Shown here piece after piece: positions 45,001 through 57,799 of a stretch of 64,000 nucleotides of DNA. The stretch's first letter is position 1, and every line of letters begins with the position of its first letter. The stretch is from Symsagittifera roscoffensis (Eukaryota; Xenacoelomorpha; Acoela; Convolutidae), in contig NC_087062.1 of the NCBI RefSeq assembly GCF_963678635.1, positions 93,469,845 to 93,533,844 of the forward strand, read 5' to 3'. A model generated the notes under the pieces. It had not been told where the DNA came from and did no database searches. It saw only the letters and a list, made by a program, of their open reading frames with translations. Both the position numbers and the translations under genes were made by a program.

Positions 45001-47346
45001 CCATGATTTCAATTGATTATTTTAATTTAAATTAAGTTAGGACGATATTTTTACCAAGGGAAAAGACCAACATACGATGAAAAAAGATGAATTGCGCTCC
45101 AGTAGAGGTTTTCGATTCATTCTTTTTTTTTGCCGCCTATCCTTTGGCTCTTGATCGATGCCTAAACTCTCATGATTGAAACCGGTTAAGAAATGCCAAG
45201 TAAATGGTAACAATTAGCCGCGACGTAATTTAAAAAAGGTTTTTGCGTGCGCCTGACAGAGTTTCCTTTCTACTGAATATTGTAATCAGTGCGTAGCGTC
45301 ATAGTTTTTGTTCGTTAGCTTAGATGTAGGTTTGATGATAAGGCTTCTTCTGTAAGGGCTACTGGAAAGGGAGCGACATAAGTATTGACGGACCTATGAG
45401 AGATTGAGGCGTAATCAAAAACGCCCAGAGAACTTTGGGGAAGGACGTCGAAGTTATTGGTAACGGAAACAATGGCTCGATCATATACCAAAAGCCGCTG
45501 AGTTTCTCGGCATTTACCAAAGAGATACTTTGTAATTTTGACGAAACATTGACGCCAGCTGTGAGATCCAGCAATTTTTACTTCGTCTTTAGCGTCCACA
45601 AAAAATGAGACATTCCCAAAGACTTAATTACAGAAAAGTGCCGTAACAGCGCTTCCCTTTCGGCCGTTTTTTTTCCCGAAAAATTTCATGACGCTACGGT
45701 CGTGTACGCCAGTCCAGTCGGTAATTAAGTTGCAGTGGGTGGCAAATAACGCAACACTCCTTCCAACGTAATTCTCGGGTATGGGTTTTTGCTCTATTAA
45801 TTTCAGTAGGCGACGGCCGGCAACATTTTCCATTCTAACCAGATGTTGAAGGAAATGAAAGTTGAAACCGTACTGGAGTGAGCTGGACATGAAATTGTCC
45901 CTGACGAACACATCGGTAAGTTGTAACCAGTGTCCGTTGGCAAGTACGTACACGCCGCCGAAAAGCTTGTGTCCTTCAAGTTTTGCAAAACAAGATCAGT
46001 TGCGCACCAAAGTTCTGCATTCGAGGCACTTAATTCCTCTATTGACAAAAATTGAAAATGAGATAACTAATACTGCTTTTTAGCATCGTGTGTTAACTTC
46101 AAAAGAGCTTCATCGGCAGTTCTTTGGGTCTCCAATTGTATACAGGGAATGCCGAACAATCGGTGTTTGAGCTCGCCTCCTAGTTGGTTAGAGCAGCGAG
46201 CGTCAAGGCTTGTGACCATAGATGTGAAACCTTTTTTCAGAGCATAAGATAAAGCAATGCAACACAATGCAATAAATGGATTTGAAAGTTTCTGCTTTTG
46301 TTGAGCAGGTGCCGATGAAAATTGATAAGGTTTACGAAGGAAGCACAGAAGCTTTAATTGAACAAAATACATTACGTTCCTGGGATAAGTAGCTTGAAAG
46401 TTCGAAAAAATCAAAGTTATTAAAAATTTATTAGAGGAAACAAAAGGTTATTTGAGTTAGTTATTTCACGTTTTCCAGATTGTTTTTGCCGGCCTCCTGT
46501 GCGCTTTCGGTTTTTGGGCCTGGGCAACTCTTCGACAGGCCTGCTCACCATGATGCTCTGTCGTTGGGGTAGAAAGTCAGCAGCGAAGAATTTTGTTAGC
46601 GAATGGAAATCATTTCCATTTAGATTCAGGGCGCGCAGAATACCTTTAGCGTCCACCTCATTTGGTGTGGAAATGCAACCTTGCGCGCCTTGGAACCTTC
46701 CTGGATTGGGTTTAATTTGGGATACCACTGTCTTCACTGCCGGTTTATCTGCCAAACGTAAAGTACTGATAACTCTTTTAAGTTTTTGTTTCAATTCGTT
46801 TTCGCTGGCATAAGTGCCGCTACACACGGTCACTTTCATGAATTGCACACGAATACCACTCATTATTTATCTGAAAAAAGGAAACACATAAAAAACAGAA
46901 AATCCAATGGGTATGAATAAACAAATAAGAAAGCCAACTGCCCGAACAAAGATTTACTTTATCAGTTAAAACGCATCGAAAAAAACCCTAATTTTAGGCA
47001 GGATTTTTTTAAACAATGAAGACCCTATTATCACGGTGTAAAAGATAAAAGACAACCAACCTTTCTGAAACAAAAAAAAATTTGATAGCGCCACTCCTAG
47101 GAAAATACTGGTTTGGAAAACTTCTGCATAAAACATTATTTGAGCAATTTGTACTGGTGGTTTTGTTTGTTTTTCACAAAATTCACTCCAGAATAATTTG
47201 TGAATTGAAGACTTAATATTAAGCCGTTTTAAGAATTAAACGGTTTTCCCTGCACAATTTTTTACTGGTCAGTGTAAAACAATTTTCAATTTTCTATTGG
47301 CCAATGTAAAACAATACTTCTAGTCATTAATGACCGTGGGAAGGAG
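45001..47346 (-). repeat. Tandem unit with PIF1-like helicase, copy 2 (deleted)
   Basis: Starts at 45001 and ends with GACCGTGGGAAGGAG at 47346. It lacks the block that includes the Walker A region: GCAATGCAACACAA joins directly to TGCAATAAATGGATTTGAAAG at about 46265. The rest matches copy 1 closely, including the same helicase frameshift, so the break predates the duplication. Confidence 0.9.
45315..46863 (-). pseudogene. PIF1-like helicase remnant, copy 2
   Basis: The N-terminal frame (46863-46420) is longer and continuous here, reading through the point where copy 1 breaks (GRFQGAQGCISTPNEVDAKG). Then come pieces with LGGELKHRLFGIPC (46414-46067), the frame with FGG..LANGHWLQLTDV (45953-45624) and the tail (45599-45315). 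The nucleotide-binding segment is deleted, so it cannot be a helicase. Confidence 0.6.
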
Positions 47347-47361
47347 GAACCTCCAACAAAA

Positions 47362-48756
47362 TTCTTAAGTTTCCTTATAAACATTTATTGAACTGAATAC
47401 TACCACCAAAAAATCAAATACAGTTTACCAAGCTGTTTTTGAAAAGATTAGGAAAAGCTTATGTTGCAAATTGCATGTGGTAAGTTTTTTCCAGTATTGT
47501 GAGCCTCTGCTGATAGCATGTTTGTACTATCTACTGACGCCATTATGACATATGCATATAAGCAATGATTGCTTTGAAATGTTTCATCAGAGTTAATGCG
47601 ATTGTTTATACGAGTTGTCAACAAACCGACGGAGACAGCAATATATCAAATTGTGGATATGCTCGTTCATCAAGGCCACGATCTGTTGAAGAAAGAAACG
47701 AAGATTGGCCTTCGTTCTGCTTCGTAGCTGTGTTAAAAAAATTAGGTTGTTAAAGATATCTGTGAGAATGATGGTAAGACGTAGGTGTACTGAAACTAAG
47801 ACTAGCTTAAGACTGGATATGGTACAGGATCTCTACTAACTAACTAGTAAACTTTTATCTTAGACTAAATTAAAAGACTTAGAGGTAAGATAACAAAGCT
47901 AGATTAAAGATAGAATTGGTTAAAGAGTTGAATTAAGATTTAGTTGTTATCAGAATTATTTGCATAAAAACATACACTGACTAAAGCTCAGTTATGCTAA
48001 AAGCCGATGCGTTTTTGGCAAGTGTCAACCTAAATTAACTTAAAGCTTAAAGCAACGTAAAGGTGAAAGGATCAACTTTAAGATAAATATCACTTGTGAC
48101 AAGCTGGGGCAATAAAGTGTAAAATGTCACGCGCGCTGATGCAGGTGGGAAGTTCCCCTCATAACAAGCCACCGTCCATGGCTGAAGAGGGTATAGATCC
48201 GACTTTTCCATTGCTGTGCCATTGCATCGCCATTGTAGGCTGTCAAGGCATCTTCTCTTTCTCGAACATAATATGTGCCCAAAGTGGTGTCTCGCATTAA
48301 AAGGAGAATAAACACGAACCCTTCATTGGTTCTGTGACATTGAAATGAGTCATCACAAATGGGGTGCATAAGATCTCAACAGGAATCTGGTAGTCCGAGT
48401 TTCGCGAAGGAGCTGTAAACACGCTCTTCATGTAGATAACGTGTGCGAAGAACGGTTCGAATTGCTTTCAGTGTGTTCTGCTTGTCGTACGAAAGTAATG
48501 CAGCTTATAACGTTAATTTTTTTTTCTTGGCAAAATTGTCGGACTTCCTAGGAAATAAATACCGACCCCTGATCCGTTCTAATAGTTCTGGGTATCCCGT
48601 GCAAGGTTATATATTTTCTAAGAAAGTTTATAACAGATTTAGCAGATGTGCTATATGTTATTTCCGCCGATGGAGAATCGGTCTACGCCCACGTATGTAT
48701 TTTTTTGTTCCCAAGTTGAAGGTAGAGGGCCGGCAAAGTCAAACTCAATTTCTTGG
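47362..48756 (-). repeat. 1395-bp tandem duplication, copy A (Gypsy integrase end)
   Basis: From TTCTTAAGTTTCC to AATTTCTTGG. The same sequence restarts at 48757 with a constant offset of 1395 bp. Only a few base differences are visible over the unit (for example near 47673 against 49068, and near 47754 against 49149). It covers the integrase core start and C-terminal region of the minus-strand Gypsy element. Confidence 0.92.
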
Positions 48757-50151
48757 TTCTTAAGTTTCCTTATAAACATTTATTGAACTGAATACTACCA
48801 CCAAAAAATCAAATACAGTTTACCAAGCTGTTTTTGAAAAGATTAGGAAAAGCTTATGTTGCAAATTGCATGTGGTAAGTTTTTTCCAGTATTGTGAGCC
48901 TCTGCTGATAGCATGTTTGTACTATCTACTGACGCCATTATGACATATGCATATAAGCAATGATTGCTTTGAAATGTTTCATCAGAGTTAATGCGATTGT
49001 TTATACGAGTTGTCAACAAACCGACGGAGACAGCAATATATCAAATTGTGGATATGCTCGTTCATCAAGACCACGATCTGTTGAAGAAAGAAACGAAGAT
49101 TGGCCTTCGTTCTGCTTCGTAGCTGTGTTAAAAAAATTAGGTTGTTACAGATATCTGTGAGAATGATGGTAAGACGTAGGTGTACTGAAACTAAGACTAG
49201 CTTAAGACTGGATATGGTACAGGATCTCTACTAACTAACTAGTAAACTTTTATCTTAGACTAAATTAAAAGACTTAGAGGTAAGATAACAAAGCTAGATT
49301 AAAGATAGAATTGGTTAAAGAGTTGAATTAAGATTTAGTTGTTATCAGAATTATTTGCATAAAAACATACACTGACTAAAGCTCAGTTATGCTAAAAGCC
49401 GATGCGTTTTTGGCAAGTGTCAACCTAAATTAACTTAAAGCTTAAAGCAACGTAAAGGTGAAAGGATCAACTTTAAGATAAATATCACTTGTGACAAGCT
49501 GGGGCAATAAAGTGTAAAATGTCACGCGCGCTGATGCAGGTGGGAAGTTCCCCTCATAACAAGCCACCGTCCATGGCTGAAGAGGGTATAGATCCGACTT
49601 TTCCATTGCTGTGCCATTGCATCGCCATTGTAGGCTGTCAAGGCATCTTCTCTTTCTCGAACATAATATGTGCCCAAAGTGGTGTCTCGCATTAAAAGGA
49701 GAATAAACACGAACCCTTCATTGGTTCTGTGACATTGAAATGAGTCATCACAAATGGGGTGCATAAGATCTCAACAGGAATCTGGTAGTCCGAGTTTCGC
49801 GAAGGAGCTGTAAACACGCTCTTCATGTAGATAACGTGTGCGAAGAACGGTTCGAATTGCTTTCAGTGTGTTCTGCTTGTCGTACGAAAGTAATGCAGCT
49901 TATAACGTTAATTTTTTTTTCTTGGCAAAATTGTCGGACTTCCTAGGAAATAAATACCGACCCCTGATCCGTTCTAATAGTTCTGGGTATCCCGTGCAAG
50001 GTTATATATTTTCTAAGAAAGTTTATAACAGATTTAGCAGATGTGCTATATGTTATTTCCGCCGATGGAGAATCGGTCTACGCCCACGTATGTATTTTTT
50101 TGTTCCCAAGTTGAAGGTAGAGGGCCGGCAAAGTCAAACTCAATTTCTTGG
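48757..50151 (-). repeat. 1395-bp tandem duplication, copy B
   Basis: Second copy, joined at 50151 to the rest of the Gypsy element (TTGGTTTGGTTCTACGACC), so this is the copy in the original context. Copy A is the added one, or the reverse if the 47.36 kb edge is ancestral. Confidence 0.9.
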
Positions 50152-53100
50152 TTTGGTTCTACGACCGATGGGAGCTTTCCGAGGTTTTCTTGTTTTGTCA
50201 AAGGTTCCAAATTTTTACCTGCTTTTAGGCATTCAATATAGTTCTCTCAATGAACTTGATTTTCTCGATAAATTTTCGGCCACCAGATGTAGAGAGTTGC
50301 CAGACTTTTCATTGCGAGTTGGCTGTGGTGTGCTTCGTGTAGTCTATGTAACATTGTCGTCCTTAGGCATGCTGGTATTACAAGTCTCCCGTCGAAGTAA
50401 AGACATCCCCCGTTCACATGTAAGTTATTGATATAAGGTTTGTAGTAGTTTTCCAATTGAAATATATCGTGTTTCCCATCTTCTTCGATAGCTTTCATAA
50501 TCTTTTTCAGTACAAGGTCTTGTTTAGTAAGTAAATCCATTAATTTTGAATCAAAAATATCAGGCAACGAGAACGGAAATAGCCCCTGCTTATTAGATTT
50601 AGGGCTTTTTTCATTTTTTTTGTCTGGTCTGAGGCTGTACCCGGCGGGTAGCTAGTACTGGGTGTTGAAAATGGGTATTTATTTACAGATAAGTTTTCAG
50701 ATTCTCGGTTGAATCTAGTTGATTGGAAATTTCATGTAGAATTTTCTAATTGTTTGAGAAATCAATTGTTTTACAAGATGGAATACAGTCTTCTGTACGC
50801 GAGTGGAAATTTTGGCTCACTGAAATTTTGCAATGCGTAAATAGAGTTTGCAAAGTTTCAGCAGCCTTCTCAATTCGTTTCTCATGTTCTATCTCTTGAC
50901 TTGTCATTTTATTAACCGATTGACCAATCACATTGCAGTATTCAAAGTCAGGAGATGCTATTTGTTGAGAAAATTTGTCCCGTTTTTGCGATTAAGAATA
51001 TCTAGGCATCAAATGTTCAAAGCCCTAAAGAAGGCTAATTTGGTTTACGGAGGTGATAACGATGTTTTCGTCGTCGTAGGAAACTGGTGCAGGGTCGCCC
51101 GATGGGTGTCTAGAAAGGTAGTCCACGAATCCCATTTATTTACCCGGGTGATGTTCGACCGTAAAATCGTATGGCAGCAGTTTATATGCCCAACGAGTGA
51201 GGCGAGATTGGGCTGTCTTTGTATATTTATCATCTTTTAGTGCCCCTATTAAGGCTTTATGGTCGGTAAGAATAGAAAACTGCTGATCCAAAAAGGTAAA
51301 TTTTTAAAATGGTCTAACGCCCAAACTAGACCCAACAGTGCGAGCTTATTCGTGCTGTATTTTAGTTCGGCTAAATTGAGGAGCCTATTCGCGAACGCTA
51401 CGGTCTTCCAAGTTCCCCCATGGTCGTGCTCGAGGGATGCACCCAATCCTAAATGTGGAGAATCGCGGTAAATGTGAATTTAACGTCGAAATGATGATTT
51501 ATTACCGTATTGCAAATTTCCTTTTTGGTTTCTTCGAACTTGGCAAGGTGTACCTGGGACCAGTTGAACTGCTATTTTCTTTTTGCTTTAGTTCTCTAAA
51601 CGGTGTAGATAGGGATGCTAAGTTCGGGATAAATTTATTAAAGTGGTTAATTGAGCCCATTAGCGATCTTATGTCCTTTATACATCGTGGTTCTTTCAAC
51701 TTTCTAATTGCGTCTGATTTGTGAACTAAGGAAGTGCTCTCCTTCGCATCGATTTTGAATACCAACCACGCTATGCTATGAGTCAAAAATTTACATTTCT
51801 CCCATTTAATGGCTAATCCTTCGTCCTCTAAAGTTTTCAAAACGTTATTGACTAACTTACAGTGATCTTTTGTGCTACCTACAGTAGCGATTAAAATGTC
51901 ATCTAAATATCAGTTTGTGTTGGTAAACTTTTCCGTCAAACAGTCCATAATGCGTTGGAATTCATTTGGCATATCGCCTAATCCGTAAAATCCTGTTTTA
52001 CAAAGGTATGAACCTGTAACGTCTCCTCCCACAATCTTAAAATTGCATTGGTTACTTGCTTTGTTGGATAGTGGTATCTGGCTGTATGCATATTTCAAGT
52101 CGATAGATGAAAACCAGATTTTGTTTTCGTCTAGAACGCTAATTGTTACGGCGGCATTATCAATAAGGTCAAACAAGTTGGGCATTTGGTATCTGTTGCG
52201 AAAAATTTGTTTGTTGAGCAGTTTTGAATTTAAGGCCAGTTTGATTGACCCATCCCTTTTTGCTGTTATGAGAATAGGGAAAATAAAGCAGTCTTCAGAA
52301 CATCTGGATAATTTTTCGATATGTCTCTCCCTAAATAACTGATCAATGCATAGTGTCACTTTAGGGAATAGGTGAATTGGTATGCGTTTTCCTCTTACCT
52401 GTATCGGTTTTAAAGGTTCGTTAAAGTACGTGTTCACGATAAAGTTTTTTGATCTACCCGTTCTTTTTAAAGAGTTCAGGAAATCGGTTCGATATATACA
52501 GATCGAACTCACGCTTAAGTGATGTGCCGAGAACTTGGCAAGGTTGACTATCTGATTCGAATTTTATCTGGTCGACTTCTATCCCGACGGGCGTTCTACT
52601 CGGGATCTTCCGTGTATCTGCGATTCTGTGAGACCATAATTCCTAAATTCGGTATTATATCATTTCCCAGTAGATTTCTTTCTGCCCCTTCGGTGATAAA
52701 CAGTTGTTGATCCTTGGCATCCCATCCCTTCGATTGTTTTCTCACTGAGTTTTCCGATGATGTTTATCGTACTCTCGATGCCTTGGTACGCTTTTTTCTA
52801 AACGCATCAACTGCTTCTATCTTTAGAAATATGTTTCTTATCTTCAGTTCGTGAAGAAAGTCCTTTTTCATGGATGATACCGGGCTGGCTGAGTCAATTT
52901 GTATTTCATTTAGGTATGGGTTAAGATTACCCATTGATACCATCAATGTCTTCTTCAGTTGCAGTCCCTTATGAGTGATACAGTTCTAGTTCCCCTTCAA
53001 TTTTGTCTTTCACCGCGTTCACTTGGTTGTCGTTGTCTACAGCTAGGTCTAAAAAGTCTTCTAGTTCTACTTCCAACTCGGAATTATCCTGCGGGTTATT

Positions 53101-53384
53101 TCTAAGTTTCTTGTTCGGACTTTGTTCGACTATGTTGGTTTGTGTTCTGGCTGCACTTCTACAGTGTTTGGCGAAATGGCCCTTATGACCACAAGTGTTA
53201 TAGTTTTTCTCTCTAGCAGGACAAGAGGCAAGGTGTCCATTCTTTTATGTACTGTTGGTGTTTTTTTGAGCCTTTCTAGTGGACTAGTACATAGGCTGAC
53301 GCTTTTTCTGGGGTCAGATATTCGATGCACAACTTTTTCTGAATTTCCACATCTCTCATTTGTAATAAAAATATCTCAAACTAA

Positions 53385-54700
53385 TTCAGCCGTCTATTTT
53401 TTTGCCGTCTATCCTTGGCTCTTGGTCGATGCCTAAACTCTCATGATTGAAACCAGTTAAGAATTGCCCAGTAAATGGTGACAATTAGCCCCTACGTAAT
53501 TTAAAAGTGGTATTTGCGTGCGCCTGACAAGAGTTTTTTTGTACTGAATATTATAACCAGTGCGTAGCGTCATAGCTTTTGTTCGTTAGCTTAGACGGGG
53601 GTTTGATGAAAAGGCTTATTCTGTATAGGGTTGCTGGTAAGGGAGTGACATGTATTGACGGACCTATGAGAGCTTGAGGCGTAATCAATACCGCCTAGCG
53701 AACCTTGGGGAAGGTCGTCGAAATTAGTGGTAACGGAAACAATGGCTCGGTCATGTACCAAAAGCCGCTGAGGTTCTCGGCATTTACCGTTAAGATACTT
53801 GGTACTTTAGATGAAACAAGGACGCCAGCTGTGGGATCTAGCAATTTTTACTTCTTTAGCGTCCACAAAAAAATGAGGCATTCTCGAGGACTTAATTTAA
53901 AATAAGGGCGCAACAGCGCTTCCCTTTCGGCCGATTTTTTCCGAAAATTTTCATGACGCCACGGTCGTCTACGTCAGTGCAATCGGAAACAAAGTTGCAG
54001 TGGGTGGCAAATAACGCAACAATTTCTTCAACTTCATTCTCGGGTATGGGTCTTTGCTCCATTAGTTTCAGTAGCCGAAGACCGGCAATATTTACCATTC
54101 TAACCAGGAAGGAAATAAAATGAAAACCGTACAGGAGTGAGCTGGGCATGAAAACGTCTCTGCCGGACACATAGGGAAGTTGTAAGCAGTTTCCATTTGA
54201 AAAGTACGTACACGCCGCCGAAAAGTTATATATTGTCCTTCAAATTTTGCAGTACAAGATCATATGCGCACCGAATTCCGCATTCAAAACACTTACTTCC
54301 TCTAACAAAAACCGAAAATGAGTTAACAAGTACTTGAGTTAACTTCAAAAGAGCTTCGTCGGCATTTTTTTGGTTCTCCAATTGTTTATAGGGACTGCTG
54401 AACAATCGGTGATTGTGCTAGACTCCTAGTTGATTAAAGCGGCGAGCGTCAAGGATTGTGACCATAGATGTGAAAACATTTTTCAGAGCATAAGTAAAAC
54501 AACGCAACACAAGTAACTTATTCCGGATCCAGGCGGATGATGTCATTCTTGCTTAAATGGAGAGAAGTTGTACAAGTTGCATTGCGACCAATGTTGTTGA
54601 GGATTTTGCCAACGCAGTCTGTAGCTTCTAAAGACTGATGATTTGAAAACAAAAGTTGTGGCCACCACTCGACGCGCTTTGCACAAACTTAAATTTTCAT
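53385..54700 (-). pseudogene. PIF1-like helicase repeat, copy 3, diverged
   Basis: Homologous to 41735-43100 but clearly more diverged, with small deletions. The minus strand still reads LLKLMEQRPIPENEVEEIVA and LFATHCNFVSDCTDVD (54170-53892). The Walker A region is damaged. It abuts and truncates the 5' part of the Gypsy element. Homology continues downstream to about 55280 with 41.1-41.6 kb (TTTTCCAGGAC.TTT, ATCCAACATTT.., AACGAAATCAAGCTTCAACT), showing that the repeat element is larger than the helicase frame. Confidence 0.65.
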
Positions 54701-54749
54701 CTGAGAGGAAAAAATGAGCAAGGTTTCAGCACACTATTTAAAATGGAAT

Positions 54750-55300
54750 GTTTTTTTTTCTCTGCATTAAATTTTCCAGGACGTTTTCTGTTGAATTTGT
54801 ACCAAAGGGAATTTTTTTCTTGAATTGTGACTCCATTGCGCTGCACTTCCCTAAAATTGCAACATGCGTATCCTGAAATTTTTCATGTAGTGATCTGATC
54901 GTTTATCCAACATTTATATCCAAGTTGATTGAATATCATCCTCAGATTCGCAAAATGCTGCATCCATTTGCCTCGACAGTGGCATTTCGATCTGAAAACA
55001 ATCTATTTCATTTTGATTCATCATGAAGTCAATTCGAGTGTTTATTTTGTCAAATTTGGAAAATCTACGATGATTGCGTTTTTGCTATTATATCTTCAAA
55101 ATTTTGAAGGAAACTACTAAGGTTAGTTGCCTCGACACGATAAAACAACAGTTACCAATGAAGCTGATTTTAAGAAATTTATCTTCATGCAGAAACTTAA
55201 TTGTGATCACAGGCTTGTAGTCAAAACAACGAAATCAAGCTTCAACTGTAACGTTCAGCGCAAATGTTTAGCCGATGTTTCGTCATTTTGCTTGAACCCA
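54750..55300 (+). repeat. Flanking part of the PIF1-like repeat element
   Basis: Matches 41150-41620 in the same order (TTTTCCAGGACRTTTYCYGTT, GTTTATCCAACATTTRWRTCC, TTTGCCTCGAC, AACGAAATCAAGCTTCAACT) and partly 43130-43300. It is non-coding by eye. Confidence 0.5.
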
Positions 55301-55349
55301 AAGTCAACGTCAGTTGTCCACGTTCTCAAACCAGAGTGCGAGTAACATA

Positions 55350-56600
55350 AGTGAATGCTCCTTTTTTCTTCAGACTTACGTCAGGAGTTTTGTAATCCTA
55401 TGATGATTGCCGTTTGACATCTAGATTTCTGTCAGCGATTAGCTCCATGGAAAAGGACATGCTTTTTTTCTTAATTATCCGAATTCTATCAGGCACATGA
55501 GGTCTACACATTCCAGTTGTTGAATGAAATGGGAAAAATGGATTAAAAATTAAATGATATGCTTGATGTCAACATTTTTTCAAAACTCGATTTTTTCCAC
55601 AATTATTATTCGATTCAGTCTTTTTCGGTCATTTAATTTGATCGTGTGACCTCACTGTTTTAGAGATCTTAAGTATTATCCGGGGAAATACTAAATCCAT
55701 ACTAAATGCTGACGATTTTTTCCTAAAAAATGGAAAACAAGCAAACGGAGAAACTGAGACCAGTAAGACCTGAATATGTCTGTTTTTTTTCCATTATAAA
55801 AAAATAATTAATTATCTTCAAAAGATCTCTTATCATCATGGGGTGATTTTAAAGCCAACATCTCAAACATGCGAAAATAAACCACTTATTTGCAGAATTT
55901 AACCATTGTACAAACTTGAATCGGAATATTTTCTGAAAGAACTAAACGAATCTGTTTATGAAAGGTTATTTGATGTTAAAACAAAAATTATTTAATTTTA
56001 AATGCAATGAATTTTTTTACTGTTAAGCGAAAAGTTCAGAAATAACATTGAAGCGTTTTTCATCAGGAAAAACATCAACTAGAAAAACCTTGAAGCACTG
56101 GGTAGAAAATGAAAAAAAATTGCATCATCGAAAAAGTACTGGGTTAGGAAAGTTTTCTAAAAGCTTGGTTTACAGAGTCCAAAAGTAGGTTATAATCTCA
56201 AAACAATTTTGTTTCTACAATGGTGAATCAGAAAAAAGAGCATTTATCAACACAAGTTACAAGTAGAATTCAACAATGACAGCAGAGATTTTTTTTCGTC
56301 CGTGTAATGGTCAATTATGTGCAGGCAAAAACAAAGACATGGTACATAAGAACATAGATAATGATGAGTTTAACTTTCAAATTTTTCAAATTTTGTGGAG
56401 AAATTGGCGAGTAAATTTAATACTTCAGTAGAATTAACAGTCAAAAGAAAATTAACTCTGTTTTTAGAAGAAGCAACGGAAATTGAATTATCAAACAATC
56501 AAATCCTTAAATACCAAGTTTAGCTTAGATTAGTATGGTTAGGCTCCCAGTTTTGATGAAAAATTATACAATTTGTTTCAAAAGACAACTTGCTGTAGTT
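55350..56600. other. AT-rich DNA without a supported gene
   Basis: No coding block, TIR or tandem array was found. The last few hundred bases may already be decayed LINE sequence. Confidence 0.4.
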
Positions 56601-57780
56601 GAAATTATCTTCAAAGAATGCATGAATTAGGACCATCAAATCACAGTCGAATTTCTCTTTTACCAATTTAAGGTAACATTTTGAGCGGATCATTTATAAC
56701 AGAATGAACCAATATCTCACAAAGTATCAATTATTACAAAATTGTCAGTTGGATTCAGTTCTAAAAGGAGTACAATTGGTGGTTTGCTAACCATAATAGA
56801 AGAAATGCGTCAAGATTGGAGCTGAGACCACAATGACACAGTCTAAGAGCACGATGACACTGCACGTTCATTTACCTTGAAATAGCTTTTGATACAGTTC
56901 ACCACATGCTTTTTCTACTGAATTGTGACACATAGGTTTTGGGAACCTGTTTTGGACTTTCTCAAATCCTATTCAAACATCAGCAACAATGCGTTGCCTC
57001 TAGAACTAAACGGTCTCTAAATAAAAATGTAAATGGAGTAGCAGAGGTTTTCATATTAGGCCCGCTTCTTTTCATAAATTATTTGAATGATATTGAACTA
57101 GATGAAAAAATTGAAAGTAATCTGATTTTACATACAGACGAAATTGTCATTAAAAAAAGCTACAAACAGTGATTGATTCAGTAGACACCAGGAATCGTAG
57201 GAAAAACAGCATGTTGCCTAGAATAAATTAGGCTGCCTTAAATGAAGAGAAAATAAAATTAATGATACTATCTAAGAGGAGCAGCGGAAAATATATGAAA
57301 TCTTTAGTGTAATAACTAACGAAGAGAACCAATCCATCCCTCACTTAGGTGGTTAAATTGACTCTAAGTTTTCCTTCATAGAACATTTTACGAAAGTTGA
57401 AAATCATTTGTGAAGTTGTATTTATTACAGGTTGAGACAAATTTTAGGTAGAGATCAACTACTGAAAACATATAACGATTGTTTGAAACCAATTTTACAC
57501 TGCGGGCCTATGGCTTATGCGTCAACAGACAAAACTAATTTAGAAAGTTTAATTTAAAATCAAATGAGATTTGATATTGTTTGGTTTAAGAGAAGAAATG
57601 AGAGCATAGAAGAATTCTATGGATTATTAAAGTTGCTATGTAAGCTTTTGAGAAAAGAATGCAAATCGACCATAGTTCGTGAAGCTGTAACTAAGAAAAA
57701 TTTGAATGAAATGTTGAATATGAGAGTTTCAGCTAGGTAGATACCTGTGATTTCAAGGTATAGTAAAAAACTTTGCTAAA
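56600..57780 (+). mobile_element. Decayed LINE (reverse transcriptase) fragment
   Basis: The plus strand has FILGPLLFINYLNDIELDE at about 57056, matching the conserved G.ILGPLLF..Y.NDI of Jockey/CR1-type reverse transcriptases, then ILHTDEIVIKKS, where the YADD box is ruined. After breaks, 57440-57700 reads LLKTYNDCLKPILHCGPMAY, the post-RT region usually LYKTLI.P.L.YG. Stops interrupt all frames. Confidence 0.7.
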
Positions 57781-57799
57781 TGTTGGAGTTAGAAAAGTT

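Larger units (their letters stand above)
47362..53384 (-). mobile_element. Gypsy-type LTR retrotransposon, inactive
   Basis: Domains run in Gypsy order on the minus strand. A gag zinc knuckle lies near 53250-53170 (TCGHKGHFAKHC). A protease-like IDSASPVS follows at 52946-52764. The reverse transcriptase (52512-51910) has IKLALNSKLLNKQI and FSSIDLKYAYSQIPL; a thumb segment (51840-51502) and RNase H (51446-51249, TVAFANRLLNLAELKYS) follow. The integrase zinc-binding segment (50567-50247) has LHEAHHSQLAMKSL..WWPKIY. The integrase core start (DFAGPLPSTWEQ..YVGVDRFS) lies near 50150. Frames are broken throughout. The 5' end stops at 53384, where a helicase repeat begins. No LTR pair was found. Integrase after RNase H separates Gypsy from Copia. 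Confidence 0.88.

Noticed and set aside
48443-50431. Plus-strand ORFs of 106 and 197 codons starting MRRTVRIAFSV
   Set aside because: They lie antisense to Gypsy integrase and are duplicated with it; the translation has no family signal.
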